A DNA stretch of 64,000 bases, from assembly GCA_002104945.1 (NCBI GenBank), contig MCFH01000033.1:372001-436000 (forward strand), in the 5' to 3' direction. The translations under genes were made by a program, and so were the position numbers. Origin of the DNA: Piromyces finnis. Taxonomy: Eukaryota > Neocallimastigomycota > Neocallimastigomycetes > Neocallimastigales > Neocallimastigaceae. Of the stretch, positions 23,695 through 39,683 are shown piece by piece; the first letter of the stretch is position 1, and each line of letters opens with the position of its first letter. The notes under the pieces are model-generated. The model had not been told where the DNA came from and made no database searches. It saw only the letters and a list, made by a program, of their open reading frames with translations.

Positions 23695-25026
23695 ATGACT
23701 GAAACAACATATCCTACTGCTTCAAATATAAGACTTTTAGTATCAGGTATATTGTAAAAAAATATTCGATAAAAAGAGGAAATAAAATAGAAAATAGAAA
23801 TATATATTAAAAAATAAAAAAGAAATTCAATTTCAAAATTGTTTTTTTTTTTTTTCCTTATAATTCTCATTCATAATTACTTTTTTTATTATAACAATAT
23901 ATAAACGTTTTTCTCTTTATTTTATATATTAAATTATTAAAAAATAACTTTTAATATTATGTTAATATGTTAATATATATATATTTTTTGTAAAAAAAAA
24001 AGATGTTGATGGTACATTATTAAATTCAAAAGGTCAACTCTCAGAAAAAACTATAGAGGTAATTCAAAAAGTTACCAAACAATACCCATTAGTAAAGTTT
24101 GTTATTTCTACTGGAAAATCAGAACACGCCATTCAACCTCTTCGTGACCAACTTAAACTTAATGATACTCCCAATCATCCTACTTCTTGTATTAATGGTT
24201 GTGTCATTTATAATGAAAATAACAAGGTTATTAAAGAATACATAATTCCACCAGAATCAGTCATTGATATTATTAATTTATGTGAAAATTATTTAAAAGA
24301 CAAAACCCTTTTCAGTTTTGGTTGCTATTCCAGAAATGATATGATTTTTATTAGAAAAGACTTCCATTATCATCGTTTACGCGATTTTTACAATGAAAAT
24401 ACTGTTTATATAGAAAGAGAAGAGTTCTTCCAAAGAGTTCTTTCAAGTGACATTTCTATTAATAAAATATGTATTTTTAATAAGGATATTGACGTCATTA
24501 AAGGTATATATATATATATACATAAATCATAAATATTATATATTATTATATATTGCTATGCATTTTTATTATTGTTATTACATTGTTATTATGTGTACTT
24601 TTTATTATTGATATTGTTGTTATTATTCAATTATTGATTATTAAACATTTAAATTTTATTAATATATAATATATATTTATTTTTTATATATATAAAGAAT
24701 TTAGAAAAATTAAATTAGAACCTTTTATTGAAACCAATTCAGTTTTATGTATGACCCAAACAGGTGCGGATTGTTTAGAAGTAATGCCAAAGGATGGTAA
24801 TAAAGGTTCTTCCTTAAAAAATTTATTAGAAACTTATCAATTTACTAATGATCAAGTTATTGTATTTGGTGATGGAGAAAATGATATACCTATGTTTGAT
24901 GTTAGTGCCCATGGTGTAGCTATGGAAAATGCAGTAGATTGTTTAAAAGAACATGCTAATTATATTTCAAAAAGTAACGATGAAGATGGTTTAGCTGTAT
25001 TTTTAGAAAAAGTATTCTTATCTTAA
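23695..25026 (+). CDS. HAD-superfamily (Cof/IIB type) phosphatase, three exons
   Basis: Exons 23695-23746, 24003-24503 and 24698-25026 join in phase to 293 residues. Both introns (256 and 194 bases) have GT/AG ends. Splicing the first rebuilds HAD motif I, DVDGTLL, whose first Asp codon is split by the intron. Motif II is the STGK segment, the lysine motif lies in PKDGNKGSS, and motif IV is GDGENDIPMF. The inserted cap between motifs II and III is of the size seen in Cof-type sugar-phosphate and nucleotide phosphatases. No signal peptide, so cytosolic. The substrate cannot be told from sequence. The 3' end of intron 1 is AAAAAAAAAG with no pyrimidine tract. Confidence 0.88.
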
Positions 25027-27904
25027 TTTTTTTTTTTTTTATTATAAATATATATATATATTTAAAATTTAAAATATACTAATAATTTTATAGTGAATTA
25101 TATCATGAAAAGACTTTTAATATTTATATAAAAGATGTACTTTTATAAATGTTAAAAAATTCTTTTTGTGTTATCAAGAAAGTTTTAATTATTAAAATAA
25201 GAATAATGTTTAATAAGGGAAAGATCAGTTTCTCACAAGTTTATAAATTAGAATATTTGAAAGCTTTTTTTTTTTTTTTTTGACTACTCTTCAAAAACAG
25301 GAAATTGAAATAAATTAATTACTATTAAAAGTATTATATCTTTAAAAGAAATCACAACTATTGCCCACAAAAAATTATGTTTTTTTTTTTTTTTTTTTTG
25401 AAACTAAAAAGAATATTAATATTTATTGTATTTTAAAAAAAAAAAATAATAAAAAGTAAGCGCAATGTATATGTTATTAATATCTTAATTTACTCAAAAA
25501 AAAAAAAAAAAGTATAATAAAATAATTGCATATCAATTAGACAATAAAAAACAAACAAAAAAAAAAAAAAGTAATATATATTAATTATAATTATTAAAAG
25601 GTTATTAATATGTATAAAATATATTTTCAAATCTTATTCATACTTTATTAAAACTGATGCATTTATACAAGGATACCTTTTTTTATTTTATTTTTTTTTT
25701 TTTTTTTTGATGAATATAATGTATATGGCACATCTAAGAATTATGCTTTTAAAGAATTGGATGAATAATTAATAATCCTTCATCCAATTTTTTCCAAAGT
25801 ATAATAATTATTAATTATATATATTAAAATTATGAATAAAGAAAAAAAAGTTTTTATTAAGACATTCATTTCTCCTCTAAAAAAGGAACATTATTTTAAA
25901 TAAAAATGTAACATATTAGATAAACTTTAACAAATCAAAAAAAAAAAAAAAGCATTTTATAATATTTTATGCAGTTTTATTATTTTTAAAAAAAAAAAAA
26001 AACCAATATTTTTTTCTTTTAATCATTTAAATAACCATTAAAAATGAATCTCATTAAATGAGAATTTTCATCACCAACCGTTGCCAAAAAAGAAAAAAAA
26101 ATTATTTTTTTTTAATAATTTATAAATTTATCTATAAATAACTTTGAAAAGAAAAATATACTTGTTATTATTGTTACTATTCATAGTAATCATAAAATAA
26201 AAAAAAGTTGTTACTCTAACTATTAAAGTAAAAAAAAAATAAATTTAATAATAAAAAAGGATACATTTGTATGCATTTGTATACAATTATATGTTTCTTG
26301 ATACATTAAAAGTAATTTGTACATTTTATGTATTACATTATTTTATATTAATTAGAACGATATTAATTTAAATTAATTTATTTATAAAAAAAGATTCCAA
26401 AAAAAAAAATAAACTCTTTAATTATTATTTATTTTTTTATATAACGAATATTATTGAAAGAGTTTTTATTAATGAATGACATTCGTAGTTGACATGAAAT
26501 CAACAAATATTATATTCATTGTGATAGATGATTTATACTTTATCTTAGATTTTGGAAGGATTTAGCCAGGATTTCTAGCCAGAGGAAATTTGACCTCTGG
26601 TAAAATTTTAAAGCTTAATACCTTTTCTTTTATATATTATTATTATTATTATGGTAGTTCAATATTTTTATTATTTTTATTTTATAAATATAATTATTAG
26701 AATAAATAAAAAGTAATTCATTGGTTATTTTCATTATTATTAAATCATTAATTTATTATTTATTATTATGGCAATTTAATTTGCGGCTAATGGCAGTTTT
26801 TCAATTATTGTATTTTAATTTGTTAAAAATATCGTGTAACATTGCTATATTTTAATAGAATTAAAATTTATATTTTTCATCTAAATTAATTAAAATTAAA
26901 TTAAATTTAATAGATTAATAATTTTAATATAAATAATTTATATTAACTTTAATAAACAAAAGTTTAAAAAAATAATGAAAGCGAAGGATAAAAAAAATTG
27001 GAAAGTTAAAAATAATTATAAATATTTATAAATCTTTATGAAATTAACATAAAATTAATAATGAACTATAATAAAATATAATATTTATAACATTAATAAT
27101 ATTATAAATAATTCATTACTTTTTCTTCTTTTAACTTTCAACATATCATAAAGGTGTGAATGGTAAAAATTATTATTAAAGTTTCAAGCGTAAATTAAAA
27201 AAATAAATTATTTTTATTTATATCTTTGATTTAAAGTTTAATTTAATTATTAAAACTTTTTTTAATATAATATTATTCTTTCTTAATAATAATTAAAAAC
27301 TAATTAAATAATATTAAATAATAATAATTATTATTATAATTATTAAAAAAAGTTATCAATAAAAAGTTGCTTTGTTTTTGTTTGTTCTACCACCACCACC
27401 ACCACCACCACACAACTATAATTATTATTCTTTTATAATTTTAAAAGATTCTTTTTTTTTTATATACCACAATACTTTTTATAATAATTAGAATTATTAT
27501 CATTAATATGCATATTAATTTTTTTATATATAAAGAAAAAAGTTTCATCTGAATTGTAAAAAAAAAATATAAAATTAAGAAAAAATATAAAAAAAAAAAA
27601 TTATATATTTTGAAAGAAAAAAAAAAAGGTTTTTTTTCTTTTAAAATATATACTAATAATTATTATTTAGTTTATAATATATTATAATATACTATAAAAA
27701 TAAATATTTATTGAATCATTCTTTCAATTAATAACAAGAATAAAATTATTTTTATATAATAAATAATAGATATATATTGTAAATTACAAACAACTTATTT
27801 AAATATAATATAATATAATATAATATAATATTACCATAAAAAATTGTATATATAAATAATTTATTTATTAATCCATATAATTGAAGAAAAAAAAAAAAAA
27901 GAAT
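25027..27904. other. A/T spacer between HAD gene and deacetylase paralogue
   Basis: No gene supported. Contains many poly-A/T runs, a GC-richer hairpin at 26563-26600, a short CCA repeat at about 27390-27412, and the promoter and 5' UTR of the 27905 gene. Confidence 0.5.
26563..26600. repeat. Hairpin with perfect CCAGAGG/CCTCTGG stem
   Basis: CCAGAGG (26579-26585) and CCTCTGG (26594-26600) are exact reverse complements with an 8-base loop. They are preceded by a doubled TAGCCAG (26563 and 26576). The patch stands out as GC-rich in A/T spacer. Confidence 0.85.
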
Positions 27905-30775
27905 ATGGCTCGTTTAAATAATTTATTAAAGGGTTTTGCTATGTCCGTATTCGTGACTATGGCTGCCTGTAAGCAATCAATTAACATGAAAACTTTAGTA
28001 TTATCTACAGCTAATAGTGAAAATGAAGCTATTACTCTTAATTTAAATTCATATGGTATTCCATTTGATATTATTGAATTTTCATCTTTGAATACCTTAA
28101 CTGGAAATTTAACATTATATAATGAAGATAAAGAACCAAAATATAATCTTATTGTTGTTAATGGTGGTTATCTTTCCTATGAAAATAATGGTACCTGGGT
28201 AAGTGCATTAAATGCTGAACAATGGTCTTACTTGGAAGAATATGAAGCTAAAAATAGTGTTCGTAGAGTTGTTATCTCTGAAGATATTTCTTACAACAAA
28301 GAAATTAAATTACAAGATCAAAATAATTGGGGTGAAACTAAAGTTCATCAAGATTTAATTGTTGACACTTCCGATGAAATTAAAAATATTTTCAAGGATG
28401 CTAGAGTAAAGATGACATTACCATTGGATGTTAATGGTATTTACCATAATCGTGTTGAAATCGTCAATACCAACACCACCAAGCCTTTCTTATACTACAA
28501 TGATAATGGTGAAAAGGGTGCTATTGCTGCTACCATTTCTACCTTCCCAGATGGTCGTGAAAAGATGAGTTTCTTCTTTGGTTTCGGTTCCTGGTCTCAA
28601 AGTAGTATTATGATTGGTCATTTATGGTTAACTTGGGGTACTCGTTCTTTATTTAATGGTTTCCGTCGTGTTTACTTTACTCCACATATTGATGATGTTT
28701 TCTTATCTACTGAATTGGTCGATCTTAAGAATAATGAAGTATTCACTGAAGAAAGTGAAATCTTCCGTACAACTACCTTAGATTACCAAAAAATCGCTCA
28801 ATTCCAAAAAGATGTTTTAGAAATCATGCCAGAAGGTTCCTTCTACAGAGTTGAATTAGCTTTCAATGGTAATGGTTTATTACTTAATGTTGACTACGAT
28901 GAAGCTCTCGAAGTTGATGGTGAACGCTATGTTGACTTGGAATTTGTTAAAGAACCAGGTACTGGTGATAAACGTTGGCCAAAAGAAAATTACAAATTCT
29001 CTTCAAAACAACTTAGTACTTTCCAAAAGGATGACCTCTACCAATACTTTGCTAACAATGTTACTGCCCAAAAAGAATTCTTCTGGAGTTCTCACACCTT
29101 CTCTCACGAAAATTTAGATAATGCTTCTAGAACTGATGTTGACAACGAAATTCGCTTAAACATCGAAGTTGCTGATATGTTAGGTCTTCGTGATAAGGAA
29201 TACTGGTCAGGTGGTTCTATTATTACCCCACAAATTTCTGGTCTTCACAACAAGGATGCTCTTGAAATCTTCCAACAATACGGTATTTTCTCTGCTACTG
29301 GTGATCTTAGTCGTCCAGCTATTTGTAATGTTGCTAACCCATACCTTCCTTACTACACTACCTTAGAAAGTAGTAATCTTGAAGGTTTCCCAGTTGTTCC
29401 ACGTACTCCAACCGAAATCTATTACTTCTGTTCCACTAGAGATGAAAATGCTTGGATGTACAACCAAATTTACCACAACTACTTCGAAGGAGATTCTACT
29501 TGGGATGAAATTGCTGAACGTGAAAGTAAACGTACTCTACTTTTAATGACTAAACTTCGTCATGAAGCTCACCAATTCCATCAAGCTAACCTTCGTTATT
29601 ACAAGAAAGAAGGTGAATATGGTGAATCTCTTCTTGAAGATTGGACTAGAAGTGTTGTAAAGTTATACACTCAATACGTTGACTGGCCATTAATTTCAAT
29701 TAAAATGGACGATCAAGCCAAAACTTTCATTGAACGTGAAAAGTTGGAAACTTGTGGTCATCAAACAAAGTTAGAAGTTGAAGATAATAAAATTATTGGT
29801 ATTACTATTACTGCTACTAAAGGTGAATGTACCGTACCAATTACTGTTCCAAGTGGTGTTAATAAATCTACTCTTCCTTCTGATGCTACTCTTGAACAAA
29901 TTGGTAAGGATCCATTAACAGTCTGGATTCCATTAAAAAAGGGTGAATCAAAATCTATTCAATTAGAACCAGCTCTTGAATGGAATGTTGTTGAAGAAAC
30001 TATTCCAGTTGAACCAACCACTACTATTATCGAATCAACTAATCCAGCTGAACCAGTAACCACTGCTGTTGAACAAACAACTGTTATTGATGAACCAGTT
30101 ACTACTGTTGTTGAAGAAACTACAACTACTGTTACTATTGTTGTTGAACCAACTACTTCTGTTGAACCAACTACAACCACTACTACTACTACAACTGTTA
30201 AGCCAACTACTACTACCACCACTACTACTACCACTACTACTACTACAACTGTTAAACCAACTACTACTACAACTGTTAAACCAACTACTACACCATCTGA
30301 AAAATGTAGTAGTGCATGGGGTAAGTGTGGAGGTATTGGTTACACTGGTCCATCATGTTGTGTTGAAGGTTACTACTGTAAGTATTCTAATGACTACTAC
30401 TCTCAATGTGTTCCAGGAACTGCTGCTGAAACTACCACTACTAAAAAGACTACTACTACCACCACAAAGAAAACTACTACTACCACTACTAAAAAGACTA
30501 CTACTACCACCACAAAGAAAACTACTACTACCACTACTAAAAAGACTACTACTACCACCACAAAGAAAACTACTACTACCACTACTAAGAAAACTACTAC
30601 TACTACCACTAAGAAGACTACCACTACTACTGCTAAACCAACAGAAACACAATGTAGTGGAGCCTGGGCTGCATGTGGTGGTGAAGGTTACAAAGGTCCT
30701 TCTTGCTGTGTCTCTGGATACACTTGTGTAAAATTCAATACATGGTATTCTCAATGTATTCCAAAATTAATTTAA
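27905..30775 (+). CDS. Agd3-like CE18-type deacetylase with two CBM1 modules
   Basis: 956 residues from the ATG at 27905. The open frame extends 8 codons upstream only to a TTG followed by polylysine, so the ATG is preferred. The hydrophobic N-terminus (to about residue 20) serves as signal peptide. The body is highly similar to the three-exon gene at 13073, with HIDDVFL (about 260), HTFSH (about 397) and PRTPTEIYY. After about residue 690 come Val/Thr/Pro linkers, then a CBM1 at about 801-838, then nine or so KKTTTTTT repeats, then a second CBM1 at about 917-954. CBM1 is a four-cysteine cellulose-binding knot with exposed aromatics. Expected role: secreted deacetylation of an N- or O-acetylated polysaccharide while anchored to cellulose. 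No introns, unlike its paralogue. The Agd3 family assignment is by recalled motif similarity. Confidence 0.88.
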   Translation: MARLNNLLKGFAMSVFVTMAACKQSINMKTLVLSTANSENEAITLNLNSYGIPFDIIEFSSLNTLTGNLTLYNEDKEPKYNLIVVNGGYLSYENNGTWVSALNAEQWSYLEEYEAKNSVRRVVISEDISYNKEIKLQDQNNWGETKVHQDLIVDTSDEIKNIFKDARVKMTLPLDVNGIYHNRVEIVNTNTTKPFLYYNDNGEKGAIAATISTFPDGREKMSFFFGFGSWSQSSIMIGHLWLTWGTRSLFNGFRRVYFTPHIDDVFLSTELVDLKNNEVFTEESEIFRTTTLDYQKIAQFQKDVLEIMPEGSFYRVELAFNGNGLLLNVDYDEALEVDGERYVDLEFVKEPGTGDKRWPKENYKFSSKQLSTFQKDDLYQYFANNVTAQKEFFWSSHTFSHENLDNASRTDVDNEIRLNIEVADMLGLRDKEYWSGGSIITPQISGLHNKDALEIFQQYGIFSATGDLSRPAICNVANPYLPYYTTLESSNLEGFPVVPRTPTEIYYFCSTRDENAWMYNQIYHNYFEGDSTWDEIAERESKRTLLLMTKLRHEAHQFHQANLRYYKKEGEYGESLLEDWTRSVVKLYTQYVDWPLISIKMDDQAKTFIEREKLETCGHQTKLEVEDNKIIGITITATKGECTVPITVPSGVNKSTLPSDATLEQIGKDPLTVWIPLKKGESKSIQLEPALEWNVVEETIPVEPTTTIIESTNPAEPVTTAVEQTTVIDEPVTTVVEETTTTVTIVVEPTTSVEPTTTTTTTTTVKPTTTTTTTTTTTTTTTVKPTTTTTVKPTTTPSEKCSSAWGKCGGIGYTGPSCCVEGYYCKYSNDYYSQCVPGTAAETTTTKKTTTTTTKKTTTTTTKKTTTTTTKKTTTTTTKKTTTTTTKKTTTTTTKKTTTTTTKKTTTTTAKPTETQCSGAWAACGGEGYKGPSCCVSGYTCVKFNTWYSQCIPKLI
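30431..30632 (+). repeat. Coding minisatellite for KKTTTTTT linker
   Basis: A 24-base unit of ACT/ACC codons followed by two Lys codons, repeated about eight to nine times in frame between the two CBM1 modules. Copy number is likely to vary between strains. Confidence 0.93.
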
Positions 30776-33657
30776 AATAGTATAAATATATAATATTTTT
30801 TCTGTTAAATAATAATAAATCTGTTAATAATAAAAATAATAAAAAAATATAAATATAATTAATAATAATAATAATAACAATTAAAAAATAATATATAATA
30901 TAAATATCAAATATATGGAATTGCTTTTATATTTAATAGCAATACTTAATCATAATTATACTTATATAATTATTAAGAATAAAACATAAATATAATAAAA
31001 TATAAATAAATAAAAACATAAATTTTAAAATGTAATTTATGCAAATGCCTATTCATGAAATTATGAAAAAGGGTTATTTTATATATATATAAATTTTTTA
31101 TTTTAAATTTTTCTAAAAATATTTATTATAATTAAAAATAAACCTGATGAGTATAAAAGTATAGTTGAAATAACAAACGTATATTTTATAAATATATGTT
31201 TGTTATTTCAAGTTTATTAAAATTTTATAAAAGTAATATGTCTAAGTTTAATAAACTTGAAATAATAAACACATACAAATATTCAAACCTAATGAGTATA
31301 AAAGTATAGTTGAAATAACAAACGTATATTTTATAAATATATGTTTGTTATTTCAAGTTTATTAAAATTTTATAAAAGTAATATGTCTAAGTTTAATAAA
31401 CTTGAAATAATAAACACATACAAATATTCAAACCTGATGAGTATAAAAGTATAGTTGAAATAACAAACGTATATTTTATAAATATACGTTTGTTATTTCA
31501 AGTTTATTAAAATTTTATAAAAGTAATATGTCTAAGTTTAATAAACTTGAAATAATAAACACATACAAACATTTATATATATTTTTTTATAATTATGATT
31601 ATATATATATTTTTTTTTCGTTATAGCTTTACTTTTTAAATTTATTATTAAAACCATTTCATGTAATAATATTATTAAGCCATAGGTAGAGTTGAAACTG
31701 GTGATAATATTAAAGTAATTAATTCCCTTGTTACAAGGCAAGGACTATTTTTTGATTTAACTAAATCATCAAACATATTTACCTGGACTATTTAATGCTC
31801 AAGATAAATATTTAGCCATAAATATAAATGTAGTGTATTCTCTTTTTTTTTTTTCATCAATCCCTAAACCGTATACATCTCTAATGGTTCTATTCTTAGA
31901 TAACCAGTATATATATATAATTTGAATAACTATTACCAGTTTTAGTCATAAGACCAGTTTGTATTTTTGTCATTTAGTTTGTTAAATAATTTATTAAGAA
32001 CTAGTTAATTTAGATGACGAATATTATTCAAATTCAATATAATTGTAGTGGTATTAATTGTAAATTGTTTTTTTTAATGGTTGCAAATAATTCCGATATT
32101 TTATTTAAAGAATTTATTACTGATAATTCTTTTTAGTAATATTTAATTTTATTATATATTAAACCCATGTAAATAATAATTAATAAAATTAAATAAGATG
32201 TAATTTTAGGTACTTATGACGCATCGATATAATTATAAGCAACATTGACAAATCCTAATATAACAATTAAAATATAAAAAATTAAATAAATATTGACTGA
32301 AGACATTTTTTCCTCTCCTATTTATGTTATTTAAAGATTTATAGTTTATTTCAAATCGAATATTATTTTTTAAAAAAGCAAGAACATGTATTATCGCTAA
32401 TTTTCAATGATAAATTGTTTATATATATTATCATTTGATTCTACTTGTATAAATTAATATATTCATTTGATCATATCTCTTATCTATATATTATGTGATA
32501 TATAATTATAATTTATTTTATATTATATTATGACTAATTATTTTTTGATATAATATATTATTATATATTATCTTAATATATAATTTAATTTTAATTGTAT
32601 TTCTAATATTTGTATAATATTGTATACAATGTACTCATAATGTATTTAATTTAAATAAAGTGATTTTTAATAATTAATAAAGTTCTTGGTCTATTATAGG
32701 CTTTATATTCATTTTTTAAAAAAAAAAAAAATTTTTAATTAATTTTTTTTTTTTATAACTTTAAAAAAATTGATAAACCTATTAATTGAAATAAAATTAA
32801 TAGATGTTAAGTAGTTAAATAGTAAATGTGAAAAATAAATTTACTACGACGTTCAAGAACATAAATGTAAAGATAAAAAAGAAGAAGAAAATAAAAGATA
32901 GTATTTAAAAGAAATTAAAAATATTAATATTAATTTTATATTAATAAATCGTCATTAATTCAATCCAATAATCCAATATAAATAGATATTTTAAATTTTT
33001 ACTTTTTATCAATATATCCACACTTTTTACATTTACATTAATATAGTATAAACTTTTGTTACGAGTTTTAAAGTTTTGTTTACTTATAGCAATTTTTTAA
33101 AAAATCTCGCAATATGACAGACAATCTATAAAATAGTCATATAATTATAAATATTGTAAATTATGAAATAGTAAAAATTAATTTATTTAAATCTATAAAT
33201 TTAACAAGTTTATTGTATAAAAAAAAAAAAAAAAGTCATATAATCTAGTCTATTATATTATTTATACTTATATTTTATTACTGCATTAGCATTACTCTTA
33301 TAACTAAATATAATCATAAAGAAAATTTATTTATTTATTAAAAAATAATACTATTAGAGACTTTTTACTTTTAATCATAAAAAACATAGAATCTTTTTTT
33401 TCTTTTTTTTTTATTACTTATTTTTATTATTAATAAAAAAGAAAAAAGAAAAAAAAAAAAGAGAAATAAAATCTAAAGTAGTATTTTTTAATAAAATAGT
33501 ATTTATTATATTAATATTCAATAAAAATATATAGTTTACTATCACGAACTTTATACTTTTCAAATCAAAATAAAAAAAAATAGTAAAAATAAAAATAATT
33601 AAATAGATCATCAGTATTACAAAAGAAATTATTATAATATAGTAAAAATAATTCAAA
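30776..33657. other. Spacer with a 145-bp structured tandem array
   Basis: Apart from the array at 31141-31569, no gene can be supported. Near 31681-31790 the plus strand reads a scrap like IGRVETGDNIKVINS before a stop. It faintly recalls translation-factor domain II but is too short and broken to call. The rest is A/T spacer. Confidence 0.5.
31141..31569. repeat. Three tandem 145-bp units with nested inverted repeats
   Basis: Units 31141-31285, 31286-31430 and 31431-31569 are almost identical. Each has arm A (TTGAAATAACAAACGTATA) followed about 10 bases later by its reverse complement A'. Overlapping A' is arm B (TTATTTCAAGTTTATTAA), whose exact 18-base reverse complement B' lies about 40 bases on. 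A' and B share bases, so two alternative stems compete. In unit 3 the A stem is perfect (ATATACGTTTG). Units 1 and 2 carry one change there (ATATATGTTTG), a G-T pair if transcribed. No coding frame. Function unknown. Confidence 0.92.
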
Positions 33658-34923
33658 ATGGAATCGGAAAATAATAATAATAAAAAGCACGAACATCAAC
33701 ATAAAGAAAATACAAATGAACATTATTATTGTACATGTCATTTATGTGATTCAGAGTATGATTCAGAGTATGATAGTGAATATGATAGCGAATATACTTA
33801 TTCTGATGATAGTTACTCAGAATGGGAAGATGAAAGTGTGGTTGATGAAGATTTATGGAGTGATCCTGAATATATTAATGAAGCAATACTTAATATGAGA
33901 CCTCATTCTGGTTGGGATTCAACAACGATACCAAGAAATAGATATCATCTTCCAGAGTCAGTTTTACAAAATAACAGAAATGTAAATTTTTACGTCAATG
34001 AAATTAATAATCAATCAAGGGATAGAAGTGACAATTTATTAGAGCAACCTTCTACTCGACAATTACTTGATATACCAAATCATTCAAGGGAATCCACTTC
34101 TTCAAGCTCAACTTTAAATAACTCAACGAGCGAGGAAAACAATAATAATGGTGAAACTCATAATCTCAATGAAAACAATAGAAATAGTAACATAAGAAAC
34201 CGTCATCACAACAATAACAACAATCAAAATAGACATAATAGTAGTAATAATGATAATGACGATGATGATGGCAATAACAATAATAGACCAAATATTAGAA
34301 GAAATAACACAAATCGTAGTAATAGACCAAGAAAATCAAAAAGAAAGGCATTCTTTTCTCATTTAATGTTTGTAGTAGCTTTAGTAAGTACATTAGCATT
34401 AGTATTATTTGTCCAACTCTTTGGTTATATTTTAACTGCTGCTGATCAAGCAAGAGACGTTACTTTAAGATTATCTAATTATAATAGACGCCAAACTGTA
34501 ATGGATAATAACGAAAGAGTAAATGAAAATGAAAATGATGAAAATACTCGATCCACTGAAAATCCATCATCATCAATTCCAAATGTAGACCCGGATATTG
34601 TATTCACTGAAGAAGTTTTAGATATAAATACAACAAATGATGATAATGAGGAAGGAAATAAGACAGAGGAAGAAGAGGAAGAAGAAGAAAAGGATAAGGA
34701 GAAAAAGAAAAAGAAAAAAGAAGAAAAAGAGAAAAATGAATTTTTAGCACATTTATCCTCATTAAGAGCAGCTCAAGCTATGGCTGGAACTAATCAAAAT
34801 CCTAATCGCGTCAATGACGCAACCCGCATTAACGATCCAACACGTATGTCAAATCCATCTAATCGTATAGCATCCTACCTTTCTAACTACGTCTATTATA
34901 ATTCAGATATCTACTCTCCATAG
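33658..34923 (+). CDS. Unrecognised acidic, Asn-rich single-pass membrane protein
   Basis: 421 residues, one exon. I do not recognise the family. In order: a His/Asn-rich start; a Cys/His patch YYCTCHLC; four DSEY repeats in a strongly acidic stretch; a long Asn/Ser/Arg-rich segment; a basic KSKRKAFF followed by one hydrophobic helix at about 231-258 (FVVALVSTLALVLFVQLFGY); then a second acidic Glu/Lys-rich region and a Tyr-rich end. There is no signal peptide. The basic residues precede the helix, which favours the N-terminal half in the cytosol with the helix as a signal anchor. The intact 421-codon frame, A-rich start context and composition unlike its flanks support a real gene. Confidence 0.75.
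   Translation: MESENNNNKKHEHQHKENTNEHYYCTCHLCDSEYDSEYDSEYDSEYTYSDDSYSEWEDESVVDEDLWSDPEYINEAILNMRPHSGWDSTTIPRNRYHLPESVLQNNRNVNFYVNEINNQSRDRSDNLLEQPSTRQLLDIPNHSRESTSSSSTLNNSTSEENNNNGETHNLNENNRNSNIRNRHHNNNNNQNRHNSSNNDNDDDDGNNNNRPNIRRNNTNRSNRPRKSKRKAFFSHLMFVVALVSTLALVLFVQLFGYILTAADQARDVTLRLSNYNRRQTVMDNNERVNENENDENTRSTENPSSSIPNVDPDIVFTEEVLDINTTNDDNEEGNKTEEEEEEEEKDKEKKKKKKEEKEKNEFLAHLSSLRAAQAMAGTNQNPNRVNDATRINDPTRMSNPSNRIASYLSNYVYYNSDIYSP

Positions 34924-39683
<4,760 letters not shown>

Noticed and set aside
29959-30754. Val-, Leu- and Ser-rich frames over the deacetylase C-terminus
   Set aside because: Shadows of the Thr-rich linker codons in other frames.
31681-31795. Plus-strand scrap like IGRVETGDNIKVINS, reminiscent of translation-factor domain II
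   Set aside because: Too short, flanked by stops, and the following residues do not continue the family pattern; at best a decayed fragment.
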